A DNA stretch of 27,263 nt from a virus, in the IMG/VR virus record IMGVR_UViG_3300025133_000508, positions 1-27,263 of that record. One strand, given 5' to 3'. This document shows, in pieces, positions 1-8,797 of the stretch; within the stretch, counting starts at the first letter, position 1; the number at the start of each line of letters is the position of its first letter. The position numbers were made by a program, and so were the translations under genes. Below the pieces are notes generated by a model. It was not told the origin of the DNA. It did not search any database and worked only from the letters and a program-made list of their open reading frames with translations.

Positions 1-3000
1 CGTCTCTACCAGATTCTGTCCACTTACCCGATGCTACTAAATTAGCTGTTTGGATAGATTGAGTAACCATAGCTTTTAAATGCTCTAACTTTATCTTTTC
101 GTTAGTAGTTTTACCTTCTGGAAAAAAGACATATTTAACGGGAACTGTTTGTCTAAGTCCTAAGCGTAAGTGAGTATTATTTCTAGCAAGTTGGTACATC
201 CACTCTATTCTATCTAAAGCTTCTTTTTTGTTTCCAGCTTTCTTAATAAAATCTTCTTTAGTTGCTTCTACTGCAAAATAAATCTTTTCTTTTGTTTTGT
301 TATCTAGCCCTGAAAAATATTTATCTGCTATCTTTAACTGCTCTGTAAAAGTTTTAGCTTTAAACATAGCTCTTTGACCCGCTTCCTGTGTAGTTGCTCC
401 TTTAAATTCAAAATCAATATCTTTCCAAATTTCTTTATTAACATTTTCTGCTAGATTTTTTGATGCTAATGGTCTAACATTAGCGTGACGATTGTTTATA
501 ACAGGATTACCTTCCCAGTCCATTACAAAACCTTGGAAGTCACCTGGTTCTTCTATAATTTTCCATCCAGTAGTATCTGCTTTTTTCCATGCTTTTTCAC
601 TAAAACTTTTCTTCTTACCTTCGGGAGATACCGCTTTGTATTTCTTAGCAAATTTAGCAAATTCTAATTGACCTTCTTGAGTTACCCTATAATGTAGACC
701 TAAAACTTGGTCAAAAAACGTTAAACTTCTGCTAATTTCACGAGGTAACATTCTAGCAAATTCTAATAATTGGTCTACATGTTTTTCTAATCTTGGCACG
801 TCAACAACCGTGTTGCCTTTGTAACTACTAAAAAAAGCTTTTGTGTTTATCTCTTTTATATCTTTAGTGCTTACTGTAAATAAATCTTCTCCTTTTTCAT
901 TTTTCCAAAGTGCTAAATCCCCATCAAACTTATCCCAATGCTTGTTAAACTCAACCTCATAATCAGTTTTTAAAGCTTTACCTTTCAAACCTTCAACTTC
1001 AATAGCTGACCAATAAGCCGCTGCTCGTGGGTTATTAAAAAATTCATGATCTTTAAACCTGTCTAAGAATTTTAAATGTTTTTTATCTATAAGACTTCTA
1101 GCACCAACAGCGTACTGTATAAATATATCTTGAGTTTTCTCAGGTTCTATTCCGAATGTTTCACTAAACTCTTTCAACATCTTACTAGATAAACTTTCGT
1201 TTCTACCAGAACCTGTTTCTGCTAAAGCAGCTTGAGTAAATCTACCCTTACCAGTTTTCATCATTGATTGAACCGCTGTCCATTGCGCTTCTAATTTTAT
1301 ATATTCTTTTATAGCCGAGTCATATTTAGTTCCAGATAAAAAGTTTCCATTAGCGTCGATACCAACAGCATCTAGTATTTCTTGGGTAGTTATATCTTTT
1401 CTTCTTGTTACAGGCGCTTTACCCGCTGCTGTTTTACCTTCAGCAAAACTACCTCTTCCACCTGGAAAATTATATAAAAATGCCCAAGAAGTATTAGCTA
1501 TACCAGTAGCTGTACCACTAATAGTTTCACCATCAGGTAAAGATCTTTTCCAGCTATTTATAGTTTGTAGTATACGGTTCCTAGCTTTTGTACGCATCGG
1601 ATCAGTAAGCGTTTGTGTAGCCAACATTCTTTTTAATGGTATACCATATTTATCAGCTATAATTTCTAGAACTTTAGGTAATCGTCCGGCAGGCGTTACA
1701 TCAGCCTCTTTAGTTGGGGCGAAAAGTTTAGGTTTGCCGGTCTTTTTGTCTATTACAACTTTACCAGTCTTTTTATCTATACGTGTTATTTTTTCTACAC
1801 CAACAACTTCTTTTTTAACACCTTTATATGTAGGTTTTTCTACATCTATATTAATATCGGCTTCTACTACGGCTTTATCAATATCTTTAGTGTACTTTTC
1901 TTTTTCTTTTTCACTTTTAAAACTATCTTTAATCATATCCACGTATTGTTGTGGACCTTCTTTTTTCTCTAGTTTTTTTCTACCTGGTATTATTATTTCC
2001 GTTTCTAGTTTTTTCATCATAGGATCAGCTGGAGCTTCAAGCTGCATTCCAACCCCTTCTTCAGTTGTTTTATCTATAGGTATACCACCTTTTTTACCTG
2101 TTTTCTTACTTTCAATGTATTCTGTTTGTACTCTAGTTTTTTCCCACGGTATGGCATGGTTTAAAAAGTATCCATATAAACTACCTCCACCTTCTTTAGG
2201 GTTAAAAGTTTCGGTAAGTCTCTTCATTAACTTCTCTTTTACATCTTTAACAAAAGCACCATGTTGCTCAGATGGTATACTAGCATGTCCTTTTCCACCA
2301 ATACCGTATAAGATACCTCCTTTACCGCTCTTTGGATCACCTTTTGCGTTATCAAACACGCCATTAGGACCTAGTAGTTTTTCGTAAGCTCCATAAAAAT
2401 CATCAGATTGCATAAACTCTTTTACAGTGTCATATTTTCTAATACCATCTTCAGTGAAAAGATATTTATCAACAGAATAAAGAGGAGTTTCTCTTTTCCT
2501 TCCATCTGCATCTTCTAGTTTAGACTCCCGTTGGTTTTCTAAAAATACTTTCTTTTGTTTTCCTAAATCTTTAGATGATCCAAAGAAACCTCGTTCAGTA
2601 TTTTCTTTTAGTTTTCTTTTATTGTTTTCAACAAACTCTATACCTTCAAAAGTAATTTCATCTAAATCAGCTAATCTAGCCATTTTTGCTTGAAAACCTA
2701 AACCTCTTCTAGCATCTATAGAAAGTCTACCTACAAAATCAACAAACTGTTCTACTGTTCTAATTTTAGGTTTTATACCAAAAGACTCTTCCATTATAGA
2801 AAGTAATTCTTGTTTAGATTCTTTAAAGAAATTAGGTGCTACTATTTGATAATATATCTTTGGATCAGTTAATAACTCAAACATGTGCGCTAAGAATTCT
2901 CGTGGTTTAACAGTTGGGCCTTGTTCCGCTATTTCTGTACTATATGCTTTATCAATATATTCACCAAGAGGTGTTCCGTCGTAAGCTTTGAAGTCAAACT

Positions 3001-6000
3001 TCTCAAATAGTTTAGCTATCTTTCCAGTAAATTGCTCGAGGACTTGTTCATTTCTTCTAAAGTAAGATTCTAAACCAACATGACTTATCTCATGTATTAA
3101 TCTTTCTGGACTAAACGCTCTTTTTAGAAATAATATTGTTCCAGCTTCACCTTTACCTTTTGGATCTAGATACTTAGCTGGTCCCCATTCAGAACCTCTA
3201 CCAAGTCTAGGATCGTTGCTGTTTTCGGTCCATTCAATTTTGAATCCTTCAAAACCTTTATATAAACTTTTCATAGTTGCGTTAACCGGATCCATATATT
3301 TTTTACGCACGTTAACTTCAAAATCTTTATGATTAGGATCGAGTTCTATAGCAGTTGTTTCCATCTCCGCCATTTTTGTTAACACACGTTTTGCTTCGCT
3401 TAAAGTCTCTACTCTTGATTGTTGTTCGGGACTCAAAGTGCGTTTAAGATCTCCTGGTTTTTGTTCAATCTTCCAACCTACTTGGGTGTCTAAACCCATC
3501 CATTGTTCTGGAGTGAGAATCATTTTTTTACCTTCAGGAGATATTACAACATATTCGTTTGCAACTTCTTTTTTCTTTCCTTTAGGATTCTCTCTTTCAA
3601 TATTAATCTCTTTCTGTAGTTCGGTTATAGCGTCGTACTTACCTCTTGTAGACATAAAATCAGTCTTTTTAGCGTGCATAGCTCCGGCAATACTAAATAC
3701 TATTGCTTCTACTGCTAAATCTTTAAAGGTAAGATTACCAAAATGCTCTTCCATAGTTCGTTGAAAATCTGCATTTCCCCTTAAATCTTCTACAGCTGAA
3801 GATACTACTGTAGCCGCTTGTGAAGACATCATTCCCACAGGACCACCTTTTATAACCTTTTGAAAAAACGGATCAAGATATTTCCAACGTCTTTTAAATG
3901 GTGTAAATCCAGCGGTTAGTTGTCCACCAGCATAAAACGCAGCGCCTGTTCCAGGTGTAAACCCAGCAGTATACATCTTACCTTCCTCAATCATAGCCAT
4001 TATAGCGTAATATTGCGCTTGTTTCCAACCATTGCCTGTCCTCAACACTGATAATGCTTTAGCAATTTTTGGCGCTGACAATATAGCTCCTGTACCCGCA
4101 GATATAATACCTAACTCTATAAGCATAGGCGCGAAATGACCAAATCCTTCTCCAACAGATTCTCCAAATGTTCTTTCGATAGCCGCCATATCGTTTTCAG
4201 TAAATCCTAACTCATCAATTTCCCCAGCAGCTATCTCGTCACTTAACATCTCGTTGTATTTAGGAACGAATTTTTCAAATTCATTTAACATAGCAGCGTG
4301 CGTTTTTCCAGGGCCAAGAGAAGCTATTTCATCCGCTTCGTCATAACTTATATCTGTAAAATGTGTTAAGATATTAGTTATAGTACCTCTAGCCAATTCA
4401 CCAAGTGTTCCGCCGCGATCAAACGTTTCAGGATCGTTATTTACATAAGTTGTTTCGTGTAAGTATTCTAATTTACCCATTGTTCTAGTTACAGCGTCCT
4501 CGTAACTAACTAACTTGAGCATATCTTCATCACTTATTTTTACGTTATATCCCCATTTATTACTTTTTCCTGTAAAATCTCTACCATCATAACCAGCATC
4601 AAATACTGATTTAACTGGAACGTTTAAATCGAGGTCATTAGATATGAGTATTCCTTCTTCGTTAAATCTATCTGCTGGTATAAGATTCCTTTCACGCAAC
4701 TGTTTAAATAAATCTGGAGCAGTACCGGCGTTGAACTTTAAATTAACCTGTTCTTCTCTACCTGCTACATGTAATTGTTGTAAATTAAAGGCCTCCGCTT
4801 TGAAGACAAGTTCATGTGCCTCAAAATCGGTTAATTTAGGATTTGATTGTTTTTTAGAAGCGACATCAGAGCTTGCGTTTGGTCTATAATTCTTTTTCGC
4901 TTCCGCAATCTTTTGTTGTCTATATTTAGATGCTCCTGTTTCTAAATTAAAACGTTCGCTAGCTAATAGCGGATTTATTTCTTCAAATTTTCCACCTGTT
5001 GTTGTACGTGTATACGTAGCTAATTTTTTCCAATCTTCTCTATCAGTTTCTATCTCAGCTATTAATGTAGTAATCTCTGTAGATTCGGGATCTTTTTCTT
5101 TTAATTCTGTTAATCGGTTATATTTATCTCTTATTGATTTTACGAGTTTCTTTTTTTCAACTTCTTTAGGACTTATCTTGCTTTCTAAAATATCGTGTAT
5201 CCACATTTCAAACCCACCATCTAATTTATTTGCCCCAGCAAGATTTGTATTATTGTTTGTCTCTCCAACCTTTGAAGCAGTTTCTTGTAATGCTGTTGAA
5301 AATAATCCTTTTTGGTGTCCTGTTGTGCCTCTTTTATAGCCAACAATTTTATTAAAACTAAATCTATCTAGACCAGGATATTTTCCTTTTAATTTTGAGT
5401 ATACTTTATCGTGGTATTTTTCAAACTCAGCTTCATACTCATCTTTAAAATTTTCAGGATTTGCCATACTTAATAACATTTTAAAATCATTAGATAGCAT
5501 TGATTCAAATATATTCTTGTACTCAGCAGATGCGTCCGCGATGATTTCTTCCATTTTATCTTCATCAGCTTGCTCGTAAGTAGGCACTTCTATAGGTGCA
5601 AATCCTGGTGCATACCCTGGGTATCCTTCTTTTTTAATTTCAGTTCCAGTTTGAAGTTGTGGATACTGATTCTCCCATAATCCTGTTTTATCTTCTATAT
5701 TTTTCCGTCTGTTATAGAGTTTTGCAAATTCAACTCCTTTTATTTTTTCTTTTTCAACTCTTTTATCAACTTCAGGATCTTTATATGACGCTAATTCTTT
5801 AGCGGTTAATTCAGGTGCTTTACCTATCTGGGTTGGTACATTAACCCTTGGTTGACTAGTTTGATCAGTTGGTGCTGCATCTACTTCTGGTAAATCTGTG
5901 GATACACTTGGTATATCTTCTACAGGAGTTGGTGTTGAAATATTTTTCACCCATTCATCTGGGGAACTATTTACTAATCCATTTTCTCGTAGATAACGAT

Positions 6001-6121
6001 ACACATTACCAGGCACTTCTGGATTAGTTAAAAAGTTATTTTTCCAAGTATCAAAATCACTATTAACTAAACCATCGTTAGATAATTTATTCCAAATGTT
6101 ACGTAATGTTTGCGTATTCAT
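1..6121 (-). CDS. Giant internal virion / polyvalent-type protein with zincin-like motif (C-terminus beyond window)
   Basis: An uninterrupted frame of 2040 codons begins at the ATG at 6121-6119 and leaves the window at base 2, so the C-terminus is missing. The ATG overlaps no upstream gene and lies one base after the TAA of the 570-aa gene. Visible parts: two 31-residue-spaced repeats at residues 8-61; a charged, probably coiled-coil stretch around 315-370; hydrophobic stretches near 660-680 and 795-815; an HEISHVGLE segment at 1010-1018 with the HExxH zinc-peptidase signature; a Lys-rich region with an IDKKTGK duplication at 1448-1463; and a 35-residue module present twice (857-892, 1828-1862). 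Size, position after the tail genes and embedded peptidase motif fit the large polyvalent or ejected virion proteins of phages. Function in cell entry is inferred. Whether an RNA polymerase or other enzyme domain lies beyond the edge cannot be seen. Confidence 0.85.
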   Translation of the reverse strand, partial: MNTQTLRNIWNKLSNDGLVNSDFDTWKNNFLTNPEVPGNVYRYLRENGLVNSSPDEWVKNISTPTPVEDIPSVSTDLPEVDAAPTDQTSQPRVNVPTQIGKAPELTAKELASYKDPEVDKRVEKEKIKGVEFAKLYNRRKNIEDKTGLWENQYPQLQTGTEIKKEGYPGYAPGFAPIEVPTYEQADEDKMEEIIADASAEYKNIFESMLSNDFKMLLSMANPENFKDEYEAEFEKYHDKVYSKLKGKYPGLDRFSFNKIVGYKRGTTGHQKGLFSTALQETASKVGETNNNTNLAGANKLDGGFEMWIHDILESKISPKEVEKKKLVKSIRDKYNRLTELKEKDPESTEITTLIAEIETDREDWKKLATYTRTTTGGKFEEINPLLASERFNLETGASKYRQQKIAEAKKNYRPNASSDVASKKQSNPKLTDFEAHELVFKAEAFNLQQLHVAGREEQVNLKFNAGTAPDLFKQLRERNLIPADRFNEEGILISNDLDLNVPVKSVFDAGYDGRDFTGKSNKWGYNVKISDEDMLKLVSYEDAVTRTMGKLEYLHETTYVNNDPETFDRGGTLGELARGTITNILTHFTDISYDEADEIASLGPGKTHAAMLNEFEKFVPKYNEMLSDEIAAGEIDELGFTENDMAAIERTFGESVGEGFGHFAPMLIELGIISAGTGAILSAPKIAKALSVLRTGNGWKQAQYYAIMAMIEEGKMYTAGFTPGTGAAFYAGGQLTAGFTPFKRRWKYLDPFFQKVIKGGPVGMMSSQAATVVSSAVEDLRGNADFQRTMEEHFGNLTFKDLAVEAIVFSIAGAMHAKKTDFMSTRGKYDAITELQKEINIERENPKGKKKEVANEYVVISPEGKKMILTPEQWMGLDTQVGWKIEQKPGDLKRTLSPEQQSRVETLSEAKRVLTKMAEMETTAIELDPNHKDFEVNVRKKYMDPVNATMKSLYKGFEGFKIEWTENSNDPRLGRGSEWGPAKYLDPKGKGEAGTILFLKRAFSPERLIHEISHVGLESYFRRNEQVLEQFTGKIAKLFEKFDFKAYDGTPLGEYIDKAYSTEIAEQGPTVKPREFLAHMFELLTDPKIYYQIVAPNFFKESKQELLSIMEESFGIKPKIRTVEQFVDFVGRLSIDARRGLGFQAKMARLADLDEITFEGIEFVENNKRKLKENTERGFFGSSKDLGKQKKVFLENQRESKLEDADGRKRETPLYSVDKYLFTEDGIRKYDTVKEFMQSDDFYGAYEKLLGPNGVFDNAKGDPKSGKGGILYGIGGKGHASIPSEQHGAFVKDVKEKLMKRLTETFNPKEGGGSLYGYFLNHAIPWEKTRVQTEYIESKKTGKKGGIPIDKTTEEGVGMQLEAPADPMMKKLETEIIIPGRKKLEKKEGPQQYVDMIKDSFKSEKEKEKYTKDIDKAVVEADINIDVEKPTYKGVKKEVVGVEKITRIDKKTGKVVIDKKTGKPKLFAPTKEADVTPAGRLPKVLEIIADKYGIPLKRMLATQTLTDPMRTKARNRILQTINSWKRSLPDGETISGTATGIANTSWAFLYNFPGGRGSFAEGKTAAGKAPVTRRKDITTQEILDAVGIDANGNFLSGTKYDSAIKEYIKLEAQWTAVQSMMKTGKGRFTQAALAETGSGRNESLSSKMLKEFSETFGIEPEKTQDIFIQYAVGARSLIDKKHLKFLDRFKDHEFFNNPRAAAYWSAIEVEGLKGKALKTDYEVEFNKHWDKFDGDLALWKNEKGEDLFTVSTKDIKEINTKAFFSSYKGNTVVDVPRLEKHVDQLLEFARMLPREISRSLTFFDQVLGLHYRVTQEGQLEFAKFAKKYKAVSPEGKKKSFSEKAWKKADTTGWKIIEEPGDFQGFVMDWEGNPVINNRHANVRPLASKNLAENVNKEIWKDIDFEFKGATTQEAGQRAMFKAKTFTEQLKIADKYFSGLDNKTKEKIYFAVEATKEDFIKKAGNKKEALDRIEWMYQLARNNTHLRLGLRQTVPVKYVFFPEGKTTNEKIKLEHLKAMVTQSIQTANLVASGKWTESGRD
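536..640 (-). repeat. SPEGKK...GWKI module, copy 2 (residues 1828-1862 of giant protein)
   Basis: The second copy keeps SPEGKK, the Trp, DTT, GWKI and PGD in the same order as the copy at 3446-3553. Between the landmarks the residues differ, and so do the codons, so this is an old protein-level duplication or a recurrent domain rather than a recent DNA repeat. Confidence 0.75.
3068..3094 (-). other. HExxH zinc-metallopeptidase-like motif in the giant protein
   Basis: Residues 1010-1018 of the giant protein read HEISHVGLE, preceded by PERLI. His1010 and His1014 would bind zinc and Glu1011 would be the catalytic base in a zincin fold. Glu1018 is a candidate extra acidic residue, but the third ligand is not certain. 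Similar HExxH segments occur in metallopeptidase domains of phage polyvalent proteins. The fold itself is not shown by the motif alone. Confidence 0.55.
3446..3553 (-). repeat. SPEGKK...GWKI module, copy 1 (residues 857-892 of giant protein)
   Basis: This segment reads, in outline, SPEGKK, a Trp ten residues later, DT, GWKI and PGD. The same ordered landmarks occur again about 970 residues downstream at 536-640. The spacing is the same apart from one residue. No function is recognised; it looks like a small domain used twice. Confidence 0.75.
5939..6100 (-). repeat. Two tandem ~23-residue repeats, 31 residues apart, at the giant protein N-terminus
   Basis: Residues 8-30 and 39-61 share the pattern N-[IV]-[WY]-x2-L-x2-[DN]-G-L-V-N-S-x2-D-x-W-x2-N. 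Both contain GLVNS and an Asp-x-Trp at matching positions. Short aromatic repeats like this occur, from memory, at the N-termini of other large Bacteroidota phage virion proteins. They may be docking or packing elements; that role is a guess. Confidence 0.7.
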
Positions 6122-6122
6122 A

Positions 6123-7835
6123 TTATTCGTCGCCGTAGTTCACCTTTGTACTTGTAGTTGGATTTGTTTTAACCGTACTCCAATCAAAATCAGTTGGTAT
6201 ATTACCATAAGTACTACCTCTACCTACTAGTTGAATTAATTCAGCTTTTGTTTTCCTTACCGGTGGTTTTGATACATCCACATAAGTAACTACATCTGGT
6301 TTTCCCCATTGGCTACCAACTTCTTTTGTCCACTTATTCTTTTTGTAAAAAATTTCTGGTTGCTCCATCACCACAGCTTCTACACGCGCGTGTGCTGCTA
6401 TTTGATCTTCAGTAGTTGGCATTCGATTAGCCCATGGCATTCCTTCAACTATTATATTGTTGTTATTGATAATTGCTGCTGGTTTGTTATTATTAAAATG
6501 TTGCTCACCTATACTAGTTAAGTAATCCGCAAACTCATTTTGAGCTATCACTAATTCTTCTTCTGTTTTAGGATTTGTCAAAACTTCTTTTATTTTATTT
6601 TTATCTGCTTGACTCAAAAAGTTTTCACCAATGCCACTTAGTTCTTTTTCGTCAATTACACCATCTCCACTAGTATCAAATTGAGAAAGATCTTTACCTA
6701 ATATTTTTTCATAAGTTAAAACATCTATTATATTATCAATATCATTTTCGTATATCCTACCTGTGCCAAATAAATCAGTAGTAGCTAAATAATTTAAAGT
6801 TTTACCATCTTTTAATTCAGCCATAAAAGCTTTACGACTCTCAGATTTTAAACCTCCAGTTATATTGTTAGTCCAACTACTGTTAATTGGAGTTTTTGTA
6901 CCTTTTATTACCGCTGTAGCTTGGGTTTCAATATTATCAAATACTGCATCTATATTATTCACTTGCTCAAGCGGTCTATATTTTATAATTTTCATTAAAT
7001 CTCGGTATTTTATAGATTTAGTTTTAGGTGTAGTACCATAAGTCATCATATTAAACATACTTCCACCGTTATTAACAGAGTACTCTATACCTAATCTACC
7101 TTCAAAATAATCAACTATTTTTTCATTCTTATCATTTATCCAAACCCTAATACCATAGTCTTCAAAATCAATTTTAGGATCATGTACATGTTTTAATAAT
7201 GTTATTAATTCTGGATCAAGTTCGCCTCTATCTGCTGCTTTTGACATTCCAGTCCAATCTATAAGACTATTTTCTCCACCTGTACCCGATGAATGATATT
7301 TAATTGCTGTAGCCTTATCTTTTAAGAGTTCTTGTTTTAAAAGTTCATAGTTCTTATATAATTCAACTCTTTTCTTTTTATCCTTTCTTGTTCTGAATTT
7401 TTTATTATCAATTTTCTTTATTTCAGATTTAATATTTTCAAATCTTTCTTGAACCGCGTTAAAGTGACTAGCGGGTAAAGAACCACCCTCTTCATAATGT
7501 TGTACGTTATCATCTACACCTTTTTGAGCATTATCTGTAGCTAATCCTCCAACGGTAGTTGAAGGTACGCCTTTCCCATCAAATATACCTCTGCTGAATT
7601 CTTCCCAATTGTCACCCATAGTGGTAAACGCTTGATCCCATAGATTTTGTTGTGCAATAGATGCTGTAGTTAATTCACCAACTTTCGCCATAGAATCCCC
7701 AAAGGCTTTCCATTTTGCTGTGTGGGCTAATAAAAGACCTTCATATTGTTTATTAAAGATTTTTGAGTAATCTCCAGGTACGTTTGCCATACCTGCCGCA
7801 TATGCTGCGTTTACTAATGTTGCGTCTGCTCCCAT
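6123..7835 (-). CDS. Virion-associated hypothetical protein with an EF-hand calcium-binding loop
   Basis: A 570-aa frame starts at the ATG at 7835 after an A/T-only leader without Shine-Dalgarno, and ends in TAA one base before the ATG of the giant protein. I do not recognise the family. It is mostly hydrophilic, with a Gly/Ala-containing N-terminus, a Lys-rich helical stretch around residues 130-175, and a canonical 12-residue EF-hand loop DTSGDGVIDEKE at residues 387-398. The region before the loop (about 340-370) also has TTDLFGTGRIYENDID, which could be a degenerate partner hand. Its place between a membrane-associated internal protein and the giant protein suggests a structural or ejected virion component. 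Calcium binding is inferred from the loop only. Confidence 0.8.
   Translation of the reverse strand: MGADATLVNAAYAAGMANVPGDYSKIFNKQYEGLLLAHTAKWKAFGDSMAKVGELTTASIAQQNLWDQAFTTMGDNWEEFSRGIFDGKGVPSTTVGGLATDNAQKGVDDNVQHYEEGGSLPASHFNAVQERFENIKSEIKKIDNKKFRTRKDKKKRVELYKNYELLKQELLKDKATAIKYHSSGTGGENSLIDWTGMSKAADRGELDPELITLLKHVHDPKIDFEDYGIRVWINDKNEKIVDYFEGRLGIEYSVNNGGSMFNMMTYGTTPKTKSIKYRDLMKIIKYRPLEQVNNIDAVFDNIETQATAVIKGTKTPINSSWTNNITGGLKSESRKAFMAELKDGKTLNYLATTDLFGTGRIYENDIDNIIDVLTYEKILGKDLSQFDTSGDGVIDEKELSGIGENFLSQADKNKIKEVLTNPKTEEELVIAQNEFADYLTSIGEQHFNNNKPAAIINNNNIIVEGMPWANRMPTTEDQIAAHARVEAVVMEQPEIFYKKNKWTKEVGSQWGKPDVVTYVDVSKPPVRKTKAELIQLVGRGSTYGNIPTDFDWSTVKTNPTTSTKVNYGDE
6642..6677 (-). other. Canonical EF-hand loop in the 570-aa protein
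   Basis: The loop D387-T-S-G-D-G-V-I-D-E-K-E398 has Asp at positions 1, 5 and 9, Ser at 3, Gly at 6, Ile at 8 and Glu at 12, which is the standard pattern for calcium coordination. A helix-compatible segment (YEKILGKDLSQF) precedes it and ELSGIGENFL follows it. Confidence 0.8.
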
Positions 7836-7861
7836 AATTTAAATATTAGTTTGTTTTAATT

Positions 7862-8797
7862 CTATCCTTCATCAGTACCAGTACCAGTACCAGTACCACT
7901 ACCATACTTATAAAGAGAGGTAATCCCAGCCCCTAATGCTTGACCTGCCATACCATACATACCAGCAGCTTGTGTTCCGTATAAACTAGCTTGTGCAGCC
8001 CCAGCTGATAACTGATTAGAGTAAGCTTGTTGTAAAGCCGCATTCGCCCCAGCTGATTGCCCCATTTGAATACCAAGCAAAGTAGCTTGTCTATCCATTT
8101 CCATTGTTTGTAATAATTGTTCTCCGCCGAGTTTAGCCATTTGCGTAGCTGATTCGCCTTGTCTTTCCATTTGTTGTATTTGTTGTGCTCCTTGAGCTCG
8201 CATTCTTTGATTTGCCGCTTCTTGCTGCCCAATACCAGCTGAAATTTGTTGTGTTTGTAATTGTCCTTGACTTGCTAGTGATTGTGCTAAACCAGCTATT
8301 CCAGAACCTCCAGCGGCACCACGTAAACCTTGCATTATATTAGCTCTTTGTTGCATTCCTTGTTCAGCTTGAAATTCTGCAGCTAAAGTATCTACCTTTA
8401 GATCTTCAAAGACATTTTCCATGCCAGCGAAAGGATTTTCTATTTCTGCGTATGGATTTTTAAATTCCATACGTCTATATTTATCTTTTTGAGCGTTAAG
8501 TTTTGCTTGTTCTTGTTTTTGAAAAGCTAATTGTTCTTTTGCAATTTGGGCTGTTAAAGCTTGGTTCTCTTTTGCTATATCATTAGCGTCGTTAGCGGAT
8601 TTATTTCCTAAAAACATTCCAGTAGCAGAAAGCGCTAAACTACCAAGACCAATATACAACCCGCTTGCGAGCATAAGATCTGATTCTGAAGGTACTAAAT
8701 CTTGCAATAGATAACATACGTATGCTAGAAAACATAAAAATATAATTTGTTTTCTATCTCTGTATAACTCTAAAAGTAATTTATTTATCTTTTTCAT
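7862..8797 (-). CDS. Internal virion (ejection-type) protein with membrane segments and Gln/Ala-rich body
   Basis: This 311-aa frame starts 17 bases inside the end of the upstream cupin gene and ends in TAG. Hydrophobic segments lie at about residues 18-33 and 43-63, followed by a charged helical stretch (66-108), a distinctive NPYAEIENPFAGMENVFEDL motif at 114-133, and a long Gln/Ala/Gly-rich region to about 290 containing RGAAGGSGIAGLAQSLA. The C-terminus is a Gly-Thr repeat encoded by a hexanucleotide repeat. From memory this NPYAxxENPF plus RGAAGGSG architecture recurs in structural proteins of marine phages. Membrane segments plus a low-complexity helical body resemble podovirus internal core or ejection proteins. 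An alternative start at Met42 would drop the first hydrophobic segment, but the first ATG gives normal translational coupling. Confidence 0.8.
   Translation of the reverse strand: MKKINKLLLELYRDRKQIIFLCFLAYVCYLLQDLVPSESDLMLASGLYIGLGSLALSATGMFLGNKSANDANDIAKENQALTAQIAKEQLAFQKQEQAKLNAQKDKYRRMEFKNPYAEIENPFAGMENVFEDLKVDTLAAEFQAEQGMQQRANIMQGLRGAAGGSGIAGLAQSLASQGQLQTQQISAGIGQQEAANQRMRAQGAQQIQQMERQGESATQMAKLGGEQLLQTMEMDRQATLLGIQMGQSAGANAALQQAYSNQLSAGAAQASLYGTQAAGMYGMAGQALGAGITSLYKYGSGTGTGTGTDEG
7874..7897 (-). repeat. Four perfect copies of a hexanucleotide (AGTACC on +) encoding Gly-Thr
   Basis: Four head-to-tail AGTACC units lie just before the stop codon of the 311-aa gene, followed by one near-copy (ACTACC). 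On the coding strand they give (Gly-Thr)n. Gain or loss of units would change tail length without shifting frame. Confidence 0.9.

Noticed and set aside
917-931. KFDGD segment in the giant protein, resembling the DFDGD catalytic loop of crAss-like RNA polymerases
   Set aside because: The first Asp of the triad is replaced by Lys, and no surrounding barrel-type sequence is recognisable, so an RNA polymerase call is not supported.
1734-2387. 217-aa open frame on the plus strand
   Set aside because: It lies fully inside the giant minus-strand gene. Its Ser/Phe/Pro/Leu-rich composition is what the antisense of Lys/Glu/Gly-rich coding gives.
7933-8232. 99-aa minus-strand frame inside the 311-aa gene
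   Set aside because: It is a frame shadow of the Gln/Ala-rich region, with no plausible domain and no start signal.
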